Part shown: positions 39,183 to 48,738 of the stretch, in pieces
Position numbering within the stretch: position 1 is the stretch's first letter
Layout of the letters: every line of letters starts with the position of its first letter
Origin: Pseudomonadaceae bacterium
GTDB taxonomy: Bacteria > Pseudomonadota > Gammaproteobacteria > Pseudomonadales > Azotimanducaceae
DNA: 64,000 nucleotides
Reading direction: 5' to 3'
Assembly (NCBI GenBank): GCA_024743175.1
Contig: JANSXA010000001.1
Coordinates: 186,001-250,000, forward strand
Notes under the pieces: model-generated
The model's database searches: none
Seen by the model: the letters and a program-made list of their open reading frames with translations, nothing else
What the model was told of the DNA's origin: nothing
Translations under genes and position numbers: made by a program

Positions 39183-41591
39183 TTAGTGCGGATTGACGGC
39201 AGTTGAGGTGCTTGTTAAGCCCGCATCTGACTGATTGTCACCCTTCGCCACCGCCTGTGCATCGACTAATCTTGGTTGTGGAGCACGCTCAAGGGCAAGC
39301 TCGAGAACCTCATCCATCCACTTCACAGCATGGATAGTCAGGTTGGCTTTGACGTTGTCCGGAATTTCCTTCAGGTCTTTTTCATTTTCCGCCGGGATGA
39401 TCACACGTGCAATGCCACCGCGGTGAGCGGCCAGTAATTTCTCTTTCAATCCGCCTATCGGCAGTACCTGCCCGCGCAGCGTTATTTCGCCCGTCATAGC
39501 CACATCCGCACGCACCGGAATGCCGGTCACAACAGAAACAACTGCCGTGCACATGCCAATGCCGGCACTGGGGCCATCTTTCGGTGTTGCTCCCTCCGGC
39601 ACGTGTACATGCAGGTCAAACTTTTCATGGAAGTCGTCAGCCAGGCCTAACGATACGGAACGACTGCGCACAAAAGTCAGAGCGGCCTGAATAGACTCCT
39701 GCATCACATCACCGAGAGACCCGGTTTTGGTCTGCCGGCCTTTGCCAGGCACCGCCACAGCTTCAATGTTCAATAATTCACCACCTGCCTGGGTCCAGGC
39801 CAGACCGGTGACCAGGCCAATCTGATTTTCCTCTTCAGCCAGACCATAGCTGAAGCGTCTTACACCACTGAAGTCTTCAAGGTCAGGTGCATCTATGCGC
39901 GCAGTCGCCCTGGTTTTCTCCAATGCATGAGATTTAACGATTTTCCTTGCCAGCTTGGCGATTTCCCGTTCCAGGCCACGCACACCGGCTTCTTTGGTGT
40001 AGTAGCGTACAATATCCAGCAGAGCGGCATCGGTGATTTCCAACTCGCCCTTAGATAACCCGTTAGCTTTGGTCTGCTTGGGTACCAGATAACGTTTTGC
40101 AATATTGAGTTTTTCGTCCTCGGTATATCCCGGCAGTCGAATCACTTCCATCCGATCCAGCAGTGGGGCTGGGATATTCATCGAGTTTGATGTGCAGATA
40201 AAAAATACCTTGGATAGATCGTAATCAACTTCCAGGTAGTGGTCGTTGAAGGTATTGTTCTGCTCAGGATCTAACACTTCCAGCAAGGCGCTGGCAGGAT
40301 CGCCACGAACGTCCATACCCATCTTGTCGATTTCGTCGAGCAGAAACAGTGGGTTGGCAACACCAGCTTTGGACATTTTCTGGATGACCTTACCTGGCAT
40401 CGAACCGATATAAGTTCGGCGATGGCCGCGAATTTCTGCTTCGTCCCGCACCCCGCCCAGGGCCATGCGAACAAATTTCCTGTTGGTCGCTCGCGCGATG
40501 CTTTCGCCAAGGCTGGTTTTACCGACACCGGGAGGGCCGACGAGGCAAAGCACTGGCCCTTTCATACGCGTCACGCGGTTTTGTACCGCCAGGTATTCAA
40601 TGATGCGGTCTTTGACTTCTTCCAGACCGTAGTGGTCTTCATCGAGAATTTTCTGCGCGGCTGCCAGATCTTTACGCACCCGACTCTTCTTCTGCCATGG
40701 CACGTTGACAATCCAGTCGAGGTAGCTGCGCACGACTGTCGCCTCTGCAGACATGGGCGCCATCAACTTGAGTTTATTCAATTCAGCCTGGGCTTTGTCC
40801 TTGGCGTCTTTGTGCATGCCTGAGTTGTCGATACTTTTCTGCAACTCTTCAACTTCGCCTTGCTCGTTCTCGCCCATTTCCTTCTGAATGGCTTTCATCT
40901 GCTCATTCAGATAGTACTCGCGCTGGCTCTGCTCCATCTGCTTTTTGACGCGCCCACGAATTCGCTTTTCCATTTCGAGAACGTCGAGTTCTGCATCCAT
41001 CAGCTCAAGCAGCAGGTCCATTCTTTCCTGCAGCGGTATCGCCTCTAAAACAGCTTGTTTGTCACTGATATTCAGCGTCATCTGGGCTGCGATGGTATCT
41101 ACCAGTCGAGTTGGATCGTCGATGCTGGAGAGCGAAGACAGGACTTCCTGAGGCACTTTCTTGCTGGCTTGAGCGTACTGCTCGAACTGCGCCAACAGCG
41201 TGCGCGCGAGGGCATCTCCTTCACGCGAATCAATTTCCGGTTCCTCATGCAGCGTTACGCTGGCCTGAATATAAGCTTCGCTGAAGTTGAGCTCTGCAAC
41301 GCTGGCGCGCTGTCCGCCTTCAACCAGCACTTTTACGGTGCCGTCTGGTAGCTTCAGGAGTTGGAGGATGGTTGCGACCGTACCCAGATTGTAAAGATCG
41401 GAAGCTTTCGGCTCACCGACTTCGGGGTCAATTTTTGCCAGCAGCAGGATCTGCTTGTCATCAGCCATGGCAGCATCGAGTGCACTTATGGAACTTTGAG
41501 TACCCACAAACAACGGGTGGACGCCGTGGGGGTAAACCACCATGTCACGTAATGGAAGGACCGGAATGTTTTCTATAAGCGCAGAATCCAC
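39183..41591 (-). CDS. lon: Lon, ATP-dependent serine protease
   Basis: This 802-residue AAA+ protease has an N-terminal LAN domain ([19 protein letters not shown]) and a coiled coil near residues 190-270. Walker A is [15 protein letters not shown] near residue 355, and Walker B is LFLLDEID. The proteolytic Ser-Lys dyad is in [11 protein letters not shown] and [14 protein letters not shown]. Translation starts at GTG 41591, with GAGG upstream. It follows clpX across an 87-bp gap with a stem-loop. The C-terminal tail after the protease domain is about 40 residues. Confidence 0.97.
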   Translation of the reverse strand: MDSALIENIPVLPLRDMVVYPHGVHPLFVGTQSSISALDAAMADDKQILLLAKIDPEVGEPKASDLYNLGTVATILQLLKLPDGTVKVLVEGGQRASVAELNFSEAYIQASVTLHEEPEIDSREGDALARTLLAQFEQYAQASKKVPQEVLSSLSSIDDPTRLVDTIAAQMTLNISDKQAVLEAIPLQERMDLLLELMDAELDVLEMEKRIRGRVKKQMEQSQREYYLNEQMKAIQKEMGENEQGEVEELQKSIDNSGMHKDAKDKAQAELNKLKLMAPMSAEATVVRSYLDWIVNVPWQKKSRVRKDLAAAQKILDEDHYGLEEVKDRIIEYLAVQNRVTRMKGPVLCLVGPPGVGKTSLGESIARATNRKFVRMALGGVRDEAEIRGHRRTYIGSMPGKVIQKMSKAGVANPLFLLDEIDKMGMDVRGDPASALLEVLDPEQNNTFNDHYLEVDYDLSKVFFICTSNSMNIPAPLLDRMEVIRLPGYTEDEKLNIAKRYLVPKQTKANGLSKGELEITDAALLDIVRYYTKEAGVRGLEREIAKLARKIVKSHALEKTRATARIDAPDLEDFSGVRRFSYGLAEEENQIGLVTGLAWTQAGGELLNIEAVAVPGKGRQTKTGSLGDVMQESIQAALTFVRSRSVSLGLADDFHEKFDLHVHVPEGATPKDGPSAGIGMCTAVVSVVTGIPVRADVAMTGEITLRGQVLPIGGLKEKLLAAHRGGIARVIIPAENEKDLKEIPDNVKANLTIHAVKWMDEVLELALERAPQPRLVDAQAVAKGDNQSDAGLTSTSTAVNPH

Positions 41592-41630
41592 GGGCGTGCC
41601 TCGAGGTATGACAAAAAAATTTTGTACAGT

Positions 41631-41662
41631 AGCCTTTGGCCGCTCGATAGCGGCTAAAGGCT
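41631..41662 (-). terminator. Stem-loop between clpX and lon
   Basis: AGCCTTTGGCCGCT and AGCGGCTAAAGGCT form a 14-bp stem (one G-T pair) around the loop CGAT. On the minus strand a run of seven T residues follows, but only about 12 bases later. It probably terminates or attenuates clpX transcripts before lon. Confidence 0.5.
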
Positions 41663-41678
41663 GGTGATACAGGTAAGT

Positions 41679-42959
41679 TTAGTCTTCGGGAGCAGCTTTC
41701 GCCTGATCGACGTTTTCGTAGATGAGCATCGGATCGCTTTCGCCTTTTATGACACTTTCATCTATGACGACTTTACTTACGGAATCGGATGATGGCAGGT
41801 CGTACATCGTGTTTAACAGCACAGCCTCTAAGATGGAGCGCAGTCCGCGAGCGCCAGTTTTTCGCTCCATTGCTTTAGCAGCAACGGCGCGCAGTGCATC
41901 TTCCCGGAAGTCGACTTCAACATTTTCCATATCAAACAGCTTGGCATACTGCTTGGTTAACGAGTTCTTTGGTTCTGTGAGAATGCGGATAAGTGCATCC
42001 GAATCAAGCTCTTCCAGCGTTGCAACAACTGGCAGACGACCAACAAACTCAGGTATCAATCCGTAGTGGATCAAATCTTCTGGCTCTACCCCGCGCAGGG
42101 TCTCGCCAATGCTTTTGCGATCAGCATCACCTTTGACTTCAGCGCCAAAGCCAATGCCTGACTTGTCAGAGCGATCCATGATGACTTTGTCCAGGCCTGC
42201 AAACGCACCGCCACAGATAAACAGGATGTTAGAGGTATCCACCTGCAGAAATTCCTGCTGGGGATGCTTGCGGCCGCCTTGAGGAGGCACTGACGCCACG
42301 GTGCCTTCGATCAGTTTCAGCAATGCCTGCTGTACACCTTCACCAGACACGTCGCGAGTGATCGACGGGTTATCTGACTTACGGGATATTTTGTCGATCT
42401 CATCAATGTAAACGATGCCAACCTGAGCGCGATCAACGTCGTAGTCGCACTTCTGCAGCAGCTTCTGGATGATGTTTTCGACGTCTTCGCCGACGTACCC
42501 TGCTTCTGTGAGCGTGGTTGCATCTGCGATGGTGAACGGAACGTCCAGCAGGCGTGCAAGCGTCTCTGCAAGCAGAGTCTTGCCGCTACCGGTTGGCCCG
42601 ATCAGCAGGATGTTTGATTTTGACAGTTCGACATCGTCTTTTTTGCCATTGTAGTTCAGCCGTTTGTAGTGGTTGTAAACCGCTACAGCCAGAACCCGCT
42701 TGGCGTGTTCCTGACCAATGACGTATTGATCGAGAATATTTTTGATTTCCTGCGGAACCGGCAGCTTGCTCGATTCACCGGTTTGAGCTGTTTCAGAGAC
42801 TTCTTCGCGGATGATGTCGTTGCATAGCTCGACACATTCATCACAGATAAAAACAGAGGGTCCGGCAATGAGTTTGCGGACTTCATGCTGGCTCTTACCG
42901 CAAAAAGAGCAGTATAAAAGCTTGCCTGAATCGTCTGTTTTGCCGCTATCGTCGGACAT
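41679..42959 (-). CDS. clpX: ClpX, ATP-dependent Clp protease unfoldase subunit
   Basis: ClpX has 426 residues. The N-terminal zinc-binding domain shows [11 protein letters not shown] and CDECVELC. Walker A is [15 protein letters not shown] near residue 115, and the pore loop GYVGEDVE follows. The LVGRLPV-type segment ([16 protein letters not shown]) and the sensor-2 ARGLRSILE near residue 370 are intact. The start has AGAGGATC upstream. clpP precedes it across a 296-bp gap on the same strand. Confidence 0.98.
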   Translation of the reverse strand: MSDDSGKTDDSGKLLYCSFCGKSQHEVRKLIAGPSVFICDECVELCNDIIREEVSETAQTGESSKLPVPQEIKNILDQYVIGQEHAKRVLAVAVYNHYKRLNYNGKKDDVELSKSNILLIGPTGSGKTLLAETLARLLDVPFTIADATTLTEAGYVGEDVENIIQKLLQKCDYDVDRAQVGIVYIDEIDKISRKSDNPSITRDVSGEGVQQALLKLIEGTVASVPPQGGRKHPQQEFLQVDTSNILFICGGAFAGLDKVIMDRSDKSGIGFGAEVKGDADRKSIGETLRGVEPEDLIHYGLIPEFVGRLPVVATLEELDSDALIRILTEPKNSLTKQYAKLFDMENVEVDFREDALRAVAAKAMERKTGARGLRSILEAVLLNTMYDLPSSDSVSKVVIDESVIKGESDPMLIYENVDQAKAAPED

Positions 42960-43255
42960 ATGATCCTCTGTTCTACATGATTTATGCGCGCGTTTTTAAA
43001 GCGCCGCAAATTGACTGAACTGGCACAAGCGCAATTGCACTGGCCCGCTGTGGGTTCCCGTAATCAGGCACTTCACCCTCATACTGTACAAAAAACTGCC
43101 TAAATCGACATCCGTCTGAGCTCCGCCTGAGCAGTGTGGAGCCTTTCGTGATACAATTATGACTGATTTTAAAGATTTATACAGTGCGGACTGCGCCTTT
43201 CAAATGCAAGCCCACAGTGTAAACAGTTTACTGTGAGCCTGCCGTGTACCGGGTC
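42960..43255 (-). other. clpP-clpX intergenic region
   Basis: This 296-bp gap shows no gene on either strand. A bulged inverted repeat CACAGT...ACTGTG (43213-43235) lies just after the clpP stop without a T tail. The clpX ribosome-binding site is at the other end. The length suggests an independent clpX promoter, but I cannot name convincing hexamers. Confidence 0.5.
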
Positions 43256-43897
43256 CTATTTTACCGTCGCAGGGGCACGACTTTGCTGAACCTGATCCAC
43301 CAGGCCATAAGCCATAGCTTCATCCGGGCTCATCCAGAAATCGCGGTCGGTATCATTAGCAACGGTTTCTTCCGCTTTACCGGTGTGATGCGCCAGCAGC
43401 TTGTTCAGGCGCTCCCGCATCAGCAGGATTTCCTGTGCCTGAATCTCGATGTCTGCAGCCACACCTCTGGATCCACCGCTGGGTTGATGCAGCATCATCC
43501 TTGAATTGGGCAGTGCAATTCGCTTTCCGGGTGCGCCTGCGGCGAGCAGGAACGCGCCCATGCTCGCTGCCTGACCGATACACAGGGTCGCCACGTTAGG
43601 TCGGATGAATTGCATGGTGTCGTAGATCGACATCCCTGCGGTAACGGAACCACCCGGTGAGTTGATATACAGGTTGATGTCTTTATCCGGGTTTTCGGAT
43701 TCAAGAAACAGCAGCTGCGCCACAATCAGGTTGGCCATGTGATCTTCGACTGGCCCGACCAGGAAAACAATGCGGTCTTTCAGCAGGCGGGAGTATATGT
43801 CAAAAGCGCGCTCTCCACGGGCAGACTGCTCGACTACCATGGGCACCATGCCCAGACCTTGAGCGGGGTTCAACTGAGGATCACGTATATCTGTCAT
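43256..43897 (-). CDS. clpP: ClpP, ATP-dependent Clp protease proteolytic subunit
   Basis: ClpP is the serine peptidase that forms the 14-mer chamber used by ClpA and ClpX, both encoded in this window. The catalytic Ser is in [12 protein letters not shown], His in [10 protein letters not shown] and Asp in [12 protein letters not shown]. The length is 213 residues from the ATG at 43897, preceded by GGAGAA; the N-terminal dozen residues are probably processed as in E. coli. Confidence 0.98.
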   Translation of the reverse strand: MTDIRDPQLNPAQGLGMVPMVVEQSARGERAFDIYSRLLKDRIVFLVGPVEDHMANLIVAQLLFLESENPDKDINLYINSPGGSVTAGMSIYDTMQFIRPNVATLCIGQAASMGAFLLAAGAPGKRIALPNSRMMLHQPSGGSRGVAADIEIQAQEILLMRERLNKLLAHHTGKAEETVANDTDRDFWMSPDEAMAYGLVDQVQQSRAPATVK

Positions 43898-43913
43898 GCA
43901 TTTCTCCAAAAGC

Positions 43914-43928
43914 AAACCCCGAGGGTCT
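43914..43928 (-). terminator. Weak stem-loop between tig and clpP
   Basis: On the minus strand AGACCC and GGGTTT form a 6-bp stem (one G-T pair) with a TCG loop, followed by GCTTTT. It sits in the 42-bp tig-clpP gap and could reduce, but probably not stop, readthrough into clpP. Confidence 0.35.
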
Positions 43929-43939
43929 GCAATTATATT

Positions 43940-45325
43940 TTATTTACTGTCTTCATCTTTGGCAGAGGGCTCAGCTGAAGGTTCGGCATCTTGTTCTGAG
44001 TTTAGTTCAGCTTCGGGTTCTGCAATGGCTTTTCCGCTGACAACGTCCTCATAACTGGCGGGCACGTCTTCAATTTCCGCTGCAGACAATATGTGGTCAA
44101 CCACCTGTTCTTCAAGTACACCCATCTCAATATTCTGCAATTGTTCGGGATTTGAGCGATACCAGCTGATCACCTGCTCGGGTTCACCATACTGTGCGGC
44201 AATTTCACTCAGACGTGCGTCGAGCATTGTCTGGTCGACGGACAAATCGTTCTTATTGATGATTTCGTTGACCACCAATCCTACTTTTACCCGCTGCTCA
44301 GCCTGATCCTGGAAAAGTTCGTTGGGCAGTTCAGGTTTAGGTCCTGCGCCACCCATCTGGAACTGGTCCAGCATCTGGTCTTTTAAGACCTGTATTTCGC
44401 GGTTAACCATCGCCTGGGGAACCTGAAATTCGTGAATTTTGGCCAGCTGGTCCATAACCTGCTGTTTCAGCTGGTTTTTTAATGCTGAGTCCATTTCCCG
44501 CTGCATATTGTTTTTCACATCTTCACGGAAGGCTTCTTCGCCGCCCTCTTCCACACCGAAGCCTTTGAAAAATTCTTCGTCAAGGTCGGGTACTTTGGGT
44601 TCTTTTACGGCTTTGAGGGTGACTGAAAACTGCACTGTCTTGCCCTGCAGATTCTCGGCGCGGTAATCTTCCGGAAAAGTAGCATCAAAAGTGACAGTTT
44701 CGCCGGCTTTGGCGCCTTCGACGCCTTTGTCGAAGTCTTCAATCATCTGTCCCTGGCCAACACGAAAATCGACGTCTTCGCCGGCAGTACCTTCTACCGG
44801 TTCACCGTCTGAGGTGGCAGAGAAATCGGCAGTGACCTGATCACCTGCGGCTGCCGCACGTTCAACCGGTTCAAAAACCGTGCGCTGCTCGCGCAGCCTT
44901 TCGATCATGGTGTTCAGGTCTTCATCGGTAACTTCAGCAACCGGCTTACGCACGCTGACCTGAGCCAGATCCGCCACTTCCACTGTGGGGTAGACTTCAA
45001 ACGTGGCGGTAAACTCAAAATCAATACCTGGGTCCATTTTGACCACTTCGAGGCTCGGAGATCCGGCTGGATTGAGGTCTTCCTGTTGTACAGCAGATAC
45101 AAAACTCTGCTGCATCAGTTCGCCTGCAACTTCCGCGCGGACAGCCTGGCCATAGCGTCTACGCACTTCCTTCAGCGGTACTTTGCCCGGGCGGAAACCG
45201 CTGATACGTACTTTACCGGCGGCGTCATGCAGCCGTTCTGTAATTTGGGATTCGAACTGTTCACTGGGTAACGCGATAGTGAGTCGGCGCTCGAGGCCAG
45301 TCATTGTTTCAATCGATACATTCAT
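43940..45325 (-). CDS. tig: Tig, trigger factor
   Basis: This ribosome-associated chaperone and prolyl isomerase has 461 residues. The ribosome-binding signature GFRPGKVPLKEVRRRYG is near residue 45. An FKBP-type domain spans about residues 150-240 (GDQVTADFSATSDGEPVEG, FPEDYRAENLQGKTVQF). The helical C-terminal arms follow, with an acidic low-complexity extension after residue 430 (Glu/Ala/Ser/Pro rich) longer than in E. coli Tig. I use the ATG at 45325 because the upstream extension has no family match. It lies downstream of the tRNA genes and upstream of clpP, the usual order. Confidence 0.96.
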   Translation of the reverse strand: MNVSIETMTGLERRLTIALPSEQFESQITERLHDAAGKVRISGFRPGKVPLKEVRRRYGQAVRAEVAGELMQQSFVSAVQQEDLNPAGSPSLEVVKMDPGIDFEFTATFEVYPTVEVADLAQVSVRKPVAEVTDEDLNTMIERLREQRTVFEPVERAAAAGDQVTADFSATSDGEPVEGTAGEDVDFRVGQGQMIEDFDKGVEGAKAGETVTFDATFPEDYRAENLQGKTVQFSVTLKAVKEPKVPDLDEEFFKGFGVEEGGEEAFREDVKNNMQREMDSALKNQLKQQVMDQLAKIHEFQVPQAMVNREIQVLKDQMLDQFQMGGAGPKPELPNELFQDQAEQRVKVGLVVNEIINKNDLSVDQTMLDARLSEIAAQYGEPEQVISWYRSNPEQLQNIEMGVLEEQVVDHILSAAEIEDVPASYEDVVSGKAIAEPEAELNSEQDAEPSAEPSAKDEDSK

Positions 45326-45458
45326 GCAGATAATCAGTGTTTTAGCTGTGTGGATTTTCAGAAAGGCTGTAGCCCTCAAGGGGTGTTCAACCGGTCTGGT
45401 GAGTCACCTAACCGCAATCTACGTTCGTAAAGTGCGCATTCACAAGGTGGTTAAGAAT

Positions 45459-45534
45459 TGGGGTGGACGATGGGGCTTGAACCCACGACCGCCGGGATCA
45501 CAACCCGGAGCTCTACCAACTGAGCTACGCCCAC
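45459..45534 (-). tRNA. tRNA-His (GTG anticodon)
   Basis: This is a full cloverleaf. The acceptor stem is GTGGGCG/CGTCCAC, the D arm GCTCAGTTGGTAGAGC, the anticodon loop TTGTGAT and the T loop GGTTCAAGCCC. C73 is the discriminator and CCA is encoded. A G directly precedes position +1, supplying the G-1 characteristic of tRNA-His. It is the last of three tRNA genes on the minus strand, upstream of tig. Confidence 0.96.
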
Positions 45535-45613
45535 CATAGTTTTAACGGTGGCGGATTATATGCCTGGCAATCGCGTTCTGCTAGAGGTTATTGCGATCGA
45601 ATAAAGAAGATAA

Positions 45614-45803
45614 TTGATTGTAGAGCGACGTTTTGACTTCCAGCCAAAACTCGACCCCCAAACGCGAAGCGCTGAAATTCTTGATGGTAGAGCGACGTTT
45701 TGGCCCCCGGCCAAAACTCGACACCAAACGCAACGCGCCGAAACTCTTGATGGTAGAGCGACGTTTTGGCCCCCGGCCAAAACTCGACACCAAACGCAAC
45801 GCG
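45614..45803. repeat. Three 66-67-bp tandem repeats, each with a perfect or near-perfect hairpin
   Basis: Units begin at 45614, 45681 and 45747 (TTGAT(G/T)GTAGAGCGACG...). Units two and three are identical over at least 57 bp; the first is diverged. Each centres on GTTTTGGCC-CCC-GGCCAAAAC (45697-45717 and 45763-45783; one mismatch in the first copy at 45630-45650). The array fills the spacer between tRNA-Arg and tRNA-His and would be transcribed with them. The third unit ends in ACCAAACGC-AAC-GCGTTTGGT (45789-45809), which pairs with the tRNA-Arg CCA end. Confidence 0.85.
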
Positions 45804-45805
45804 TT

Positions 45806-45882
45806 TGGTACGCCTGGCAGGACTCGAACCTGCAACCCTCGGCTTAGAAGGCCGATGCTCTATCCAGTTGAGCTACAGGCGC
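45806..45882 (-). tRNA. tRNA-Arg (TCT anticodon)
   Basis: This is a complete cloverleaf with the anticodon loop CTTCTAA, D arm GCTCAACTGGATAGAGC, T loop GGTTCGAGTCC, discriminator A and encoded CCA. The first acceptor pair is a G-U wobble. Directly after CCA the precursor can form a 9-bp hairpin that includes the mature 3' end. Confidence 0.96.
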
Positions 45883-45915
45883 TTTGTGACAGCAGTCGGC
45901 TTGATAAGTTTGAAT

Positions 45916-45992
45916 TGGTCGGGGTAGAGAGATTCGAACTCCCGACATCCTGCTCCCAAAGCAGGCGCGCTACCAGACTGCGCTATACCCCG
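45916..45992 (-). tRNA. tRNA-Pro (TGG anticodon)
   Basis: This is a complete cloverleaf with acceptor stem CGGGGTA/TACCCCG, anticodon loop TTTGGGA, T loop AGTTCGAATCT, discriminator A and encoded CCA. It is the first gene of the tRNA-Pro/Arg/His cluster and lies directly behind a strong promoter. Confidence 0.96.
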
Positions 45993-46002
45993 ATGCGGCG
46001 CG

Positions 46003-46030
46003 ATCATACTACGACCATTCTGCGGGTCAA
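46003..46030 (-). promoter_or_regulatory. Promoter of the tRNA-Pro/Arg/His cluster
   Basis: On the minus strand TTGACC (46030-46025) and TATGAT (46008-46003) are separated by 16 bp. A GC-rich discriminator (CGCGCCGC) follows directly before the tRNA-Pro 5' end. Such discriminators are typical of stringently controlled stable-RNA promoters. Confidence 0.75.
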
Positions 46031-46128
46031 TGCACTTAAGCCACAAGTTACGCTCAGATCTCATCTTGCGGGCTGGGGTGATGCTGCGTTTGTCGGTAGA
46101 ATGAGGCTTTTCGAATGCAGTGAAGTCC

Positions 46129-46983
46129 ATGTCCGCAAAAATAATTGATGGCAATGCCATTGCCAAAGAACTGCGTGGGCACATACGCGAAGAGGTAGAT
46201 GCGTGGGTCAAGCAGGGACGACGTCTACCCGGGCTGGCGGTAATTCTCGTCGGTAACGACCCGGCGTCGGAGATCTACGTCAAAGGTAAACGGCGGGACT
46301 GCGACGAAGTTGGCTTTCACTCCATTGTTCATCACGTCAGTGCCAACGTGACCCAGAGTGATCTGCAGGCGTTGATCGGGTCGCTGAATGAAGACTCCAG
46401 CATTGACGGCATTCTGGTGCAGACACCGCTGCCGACCCACATCGATCAGGATCGAGTTATTGATGAGATCGACCCGAAAAAAGATGTGGATGGTTTCCAT
46501 CCCTACAACATCGGCAGGCTTGCATTGCGTCGCCCGACCCTGCGCTCCTGTACGCCAAAGGGTGTGATGCTGCTGCTGGAGCATATCGGCTGCAGCTTCA
46601 AAGGCCTGGATGCTGCCGTAATCGGTGCGTCCAACCATGTTGGCCGACCCATGGGGCTGGAGCTGCTGCTGGCAGGTTGTACGGTTACGACTGCACATAA
46701 GTTCACCAAGGATACGGCAGCGAAAATCCGTCTGGCGGACATCGTTGTGTCTGCGGTGGGTAAGCCCGGGCTGGTTCCAGTGGAGTGGATAAAACCTGGC
46801 GCCATTGTGATTGATATAGGGATAACCCGTGGTGCCAACAACAAGCTTTATGGCGATATTCAGTTTGATGCGGTCAAAGAAGTGGCATCCTGGATCACAC
46901 CGGTACCTGGCGGCGTGGGACCAATGACGCGAATCGCGTTGTTGCAGAACACCATGCAGGCTTCTCGCGACAATCAGGGCTTT
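46129..46983 (+). CDS. folD: FolD, methylenetetrahydrofolate dehydrogenase/cyclohydrolase
   Basis: This bifunctional enzyme of one-carbon metabolism interconverts 5,10-methylene-, methenyl- and 10-formyl-tetrahydrofolate. The catalytic region [12 protein letters not shown] with Tyr and Lys, [17 protein letters not shown], the Rossmann segment [12 protein letters not shown] and [10 protein letters not shown] are all present. I use the ATG at 46129, giving MSAKIIDG as in the family; a GTG nine bases upstream is possible. The lpxH start overlaps its stop. Confidence 0.96.
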
Positions 46984-46985
46984 TA

Positions 46986-47723
46986 GTGCACCGGCTGTTT
47001 ATCTCAGATCTGCATCTGGACGACCCTTCCGCACCTGCCTTTCTGCGCTTTCATGAATGCCTTACCCATGAATCCAGGCGGGTTGATGAGATCTATATTC
47101 TCGGTGATCTGGTGGAAATGTGGATTGGAGACGATGACGACAGTGTTGCTGCTCAGCAGCTGCGCCAAATTCTGAAGACGATCAGTGCGCAAACGCCTGT
47201 CTATCTGATGCATGGCAACCGAGACTTCCTGTTTGGCGAAAAGTTTGCCAACGACACGGGGGTGACATTGCTCGGCGATCCTCATATGACAGACGATGGC
47301 CTGTTACTCAGTCATGGTGACATGCTCTGTACCGACGACGTGGCTTATCAGAACATGCGTACCCTGCTGCGCAGTGAAGCCTGGCAGCAGGATATCCTCA
47401 GCAAGACGCTAGCGGAGCGCAAAGCATTTGGTCAATCACTACGCCAGCAGAGTCAAACCAATAACGCAAACAAGCCATCCAACATAATGGATGTGAACGA
47501 CGACGCAACGAGTGCTCTGGTAGCTGAGCATCAGGTTCACATTCTGTTACACGGCCATACTCACCGACCGGGTATGCATCAACATGACGGTTTCAAGCGA
47601 TTTGTGACCGGGGCCTGGGAGCGATGTGGCTGGCTGGCCCGGCAGATAGATGAAGCGCTGTGGCTGGAGTGCTTCAGCCTGGCACACCGCTATGGAAGCG
47701 AAACTCCGGGTCGGGTGTTGTAA
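46986..47723 (+). CDS. lpxH: LpxH, UDP-2,3-diacylglucosamine diphosphatase
   Basis: LpxH cleaves UDP-diacylglucosamine to lipid X in lipid A synthesis at the inner membrane. The dinuclear metal motifs are intact: SDLHLDD, GDLVEMWIGDDD, GNRDFLFG, LSHGDMLCTDD, and HGHTHRP. The start is GTG at 46986, sharing a base with the folD stop (TAGTG). The length is 245 residues. Its last 50 bases overlap the convergent miaE 3' end. Confidence 0.95.
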   Translation: MHRLFISDLHLDDPSAPAFLRFHECLTHESRRVDEIYILGDLVEMWIGDDDDSVAAQQLRQILKTISAQTPVYLMHGNRDFLFGEKFANDTGVTLLGDPHMTDDGLLLSHGDMLCTDDVAYQNMRTLLRSEAWQQDILSKTLAERKAFGQSLRQQSQTNNANKPSNIMDVNDDATSALVAEHQVHILLHGHTHRPGMHQHDGFKRFVTGAWERCGWLARQIDEALWLECFSLAHRYGSETPGRVL

Positions 47724-48282
47724 CCAGAACGGCATCTCTGGCAAGAAACTCTTCGATGCGTTCATCGATGTTGTCGTGAGCAACAGACCGCGCCAGGCTC
47801 AGATAGTCCTCAAAATGTCGGGCTTCTGAGTGCACCAGTTGCCGATACAACGCACCGATATGTTCCGGTAATATTTCTAACAAGCGAACGAACCGTTCGC
47901 AGGAGCGGGCTTCAACTACCGCACCCAGAATCAAAAGGTCGACTAACCTGCCTGGCTCCTGCCTGCGCACCAACCCATGCAGCTGTTGCGCATATCTTGC
48001 CGGGCTCAGATAGCTGTAATTGATCTGTTCGGCCCGCATCAGATCCAGGACCTGCTCAAAATGTCGCAGCTCCTCTCTGGCAAGGCGGGACATTTTGTCC
48101 AGCAATTCTGGCTGGTCGATGTATTTGTATAACAGACTGACAGCGGTGCTGGCAGCTTTCTTTTCGCAGTTGGCATGATCGATCAGCAATTCGTCCAGGT
48201 GCCCGGGCACTGCTGCAAGCCAGGCATCTGGTGTTCGGCAGTGCAGAAAGTTCAGTGCAGGATTGAGGTCAGGTCGACTCAT
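47674..48282 (-). CDS. miaE: MiaE, tRNA 2-methylthio-N6-isopentenyl-adenosine-37 hydroxylase
   Basis: This non-haem di-iron monooxygenase hydroxylates the isopentenyl side chain at tRNA position 37. It has 202 residues. The di-iron ligands appear in DHANCEKKAAS, REELRHFEQVL (ExxH), GAVVEARSCERF and HSEARHFEDYL (ExxH). MiaE needs O2 and acts on the product of MiaA and MiaB. The upstream DUF1289 gene overlaps its start by four bases. The convergent lpxH gene overlaps its last 16 codons. Confidence 0.94.
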   Translation of the reverse strand: MSRPDLNPALNFLHCRTPDAWLAAVPGHLDELLIDHANCEKKAASTAVSLLYKYIDQPELLDKMSRLAREELRHFEQVLDLMRAEQINYSYLSPARYAQQLHGLVRRQEPGRLVDLLILGAVVEARSCERFVRLLEILPEHIGALYRQLVHSEARHFEDYLSLARSVAHDNIDERIEEFLARDAVLVTTPDPEFRFHSGVPG

Positions 48283-48710
48283 AACGGTATTTTGAAGTTG
48301 CGTTCATAGTGTGCGAGCGAACGGCGATAGACTTCGCTGTCAATGCTCTGCAGCGTCTCCAACGCATCATTTGTTGCCGTAGACGCCTGCAGACCGCCGG
48401 CAGACAATGGCACATTCCGGATGGCCAGATGGCGTACCAGCTCATAGCGCTGTTCCATCGCAGTCAGGTTCTGCAGGTGTGGGGTCTGGATCTGTTTGTC
48501 GTAAGTTGCTTCATCTATGACAGACAGAGTGTGTTCCACGACTTCGTCGCGCAGGCTCTGCAGGCGTGACCAGATCTGCTGTTGCTGGTGCGCCTCATAG
48601 CCGTTCCACTGCACAATTTCGTGCGCAAAACGCTTGCAGCCGCGGCAAACCAGATCTCCATAGGTGGTAGAACAGATGCCCACACAGGGTGTACGTTTTG
48701 TTTGCGTCAC
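48279..48710 (-). CDS. DUF1289 protein with a C-terminal extension
   Basis: The first 55 residues are a DUF1289 domain with four conserved cysteines in PCVGICST and CRGCKRFAHEIVQW, a likely metal or Fe-S site. Typical members are 60-80 residues; this one continues to 143 with a charged helical tail that I do not recognise. It overlaps miaE by ATGA and is probably cotranscribed with it. The function is unknown. Confidence 0.85.
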   Translation of the reverse strand: MTQTKRTPCVGICSTTYGDLVCRGCKRFAHEIVQWNGYEAHQQQQIWSRLQSLRDEVVEHTLSVIDEATYDKQIQTPHLQNLTAMEQRYELVRHLAIRNVPLSAGGLQASTATNDALETLQSIDSEVYRRSLAHYERNFKIPL

Positions 48711-48738
48711 TTCGATTTTTTAGCACGGTTGTCAGTGC

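Noticed and set aside
45556-46148. Overlapping frames on both strands across the tRNA cluster
   Set aside because: They encode repeated low-complexity peptides generated by the 66-67-bp repeats and run through tRNA genes; they are not plausible proteins.
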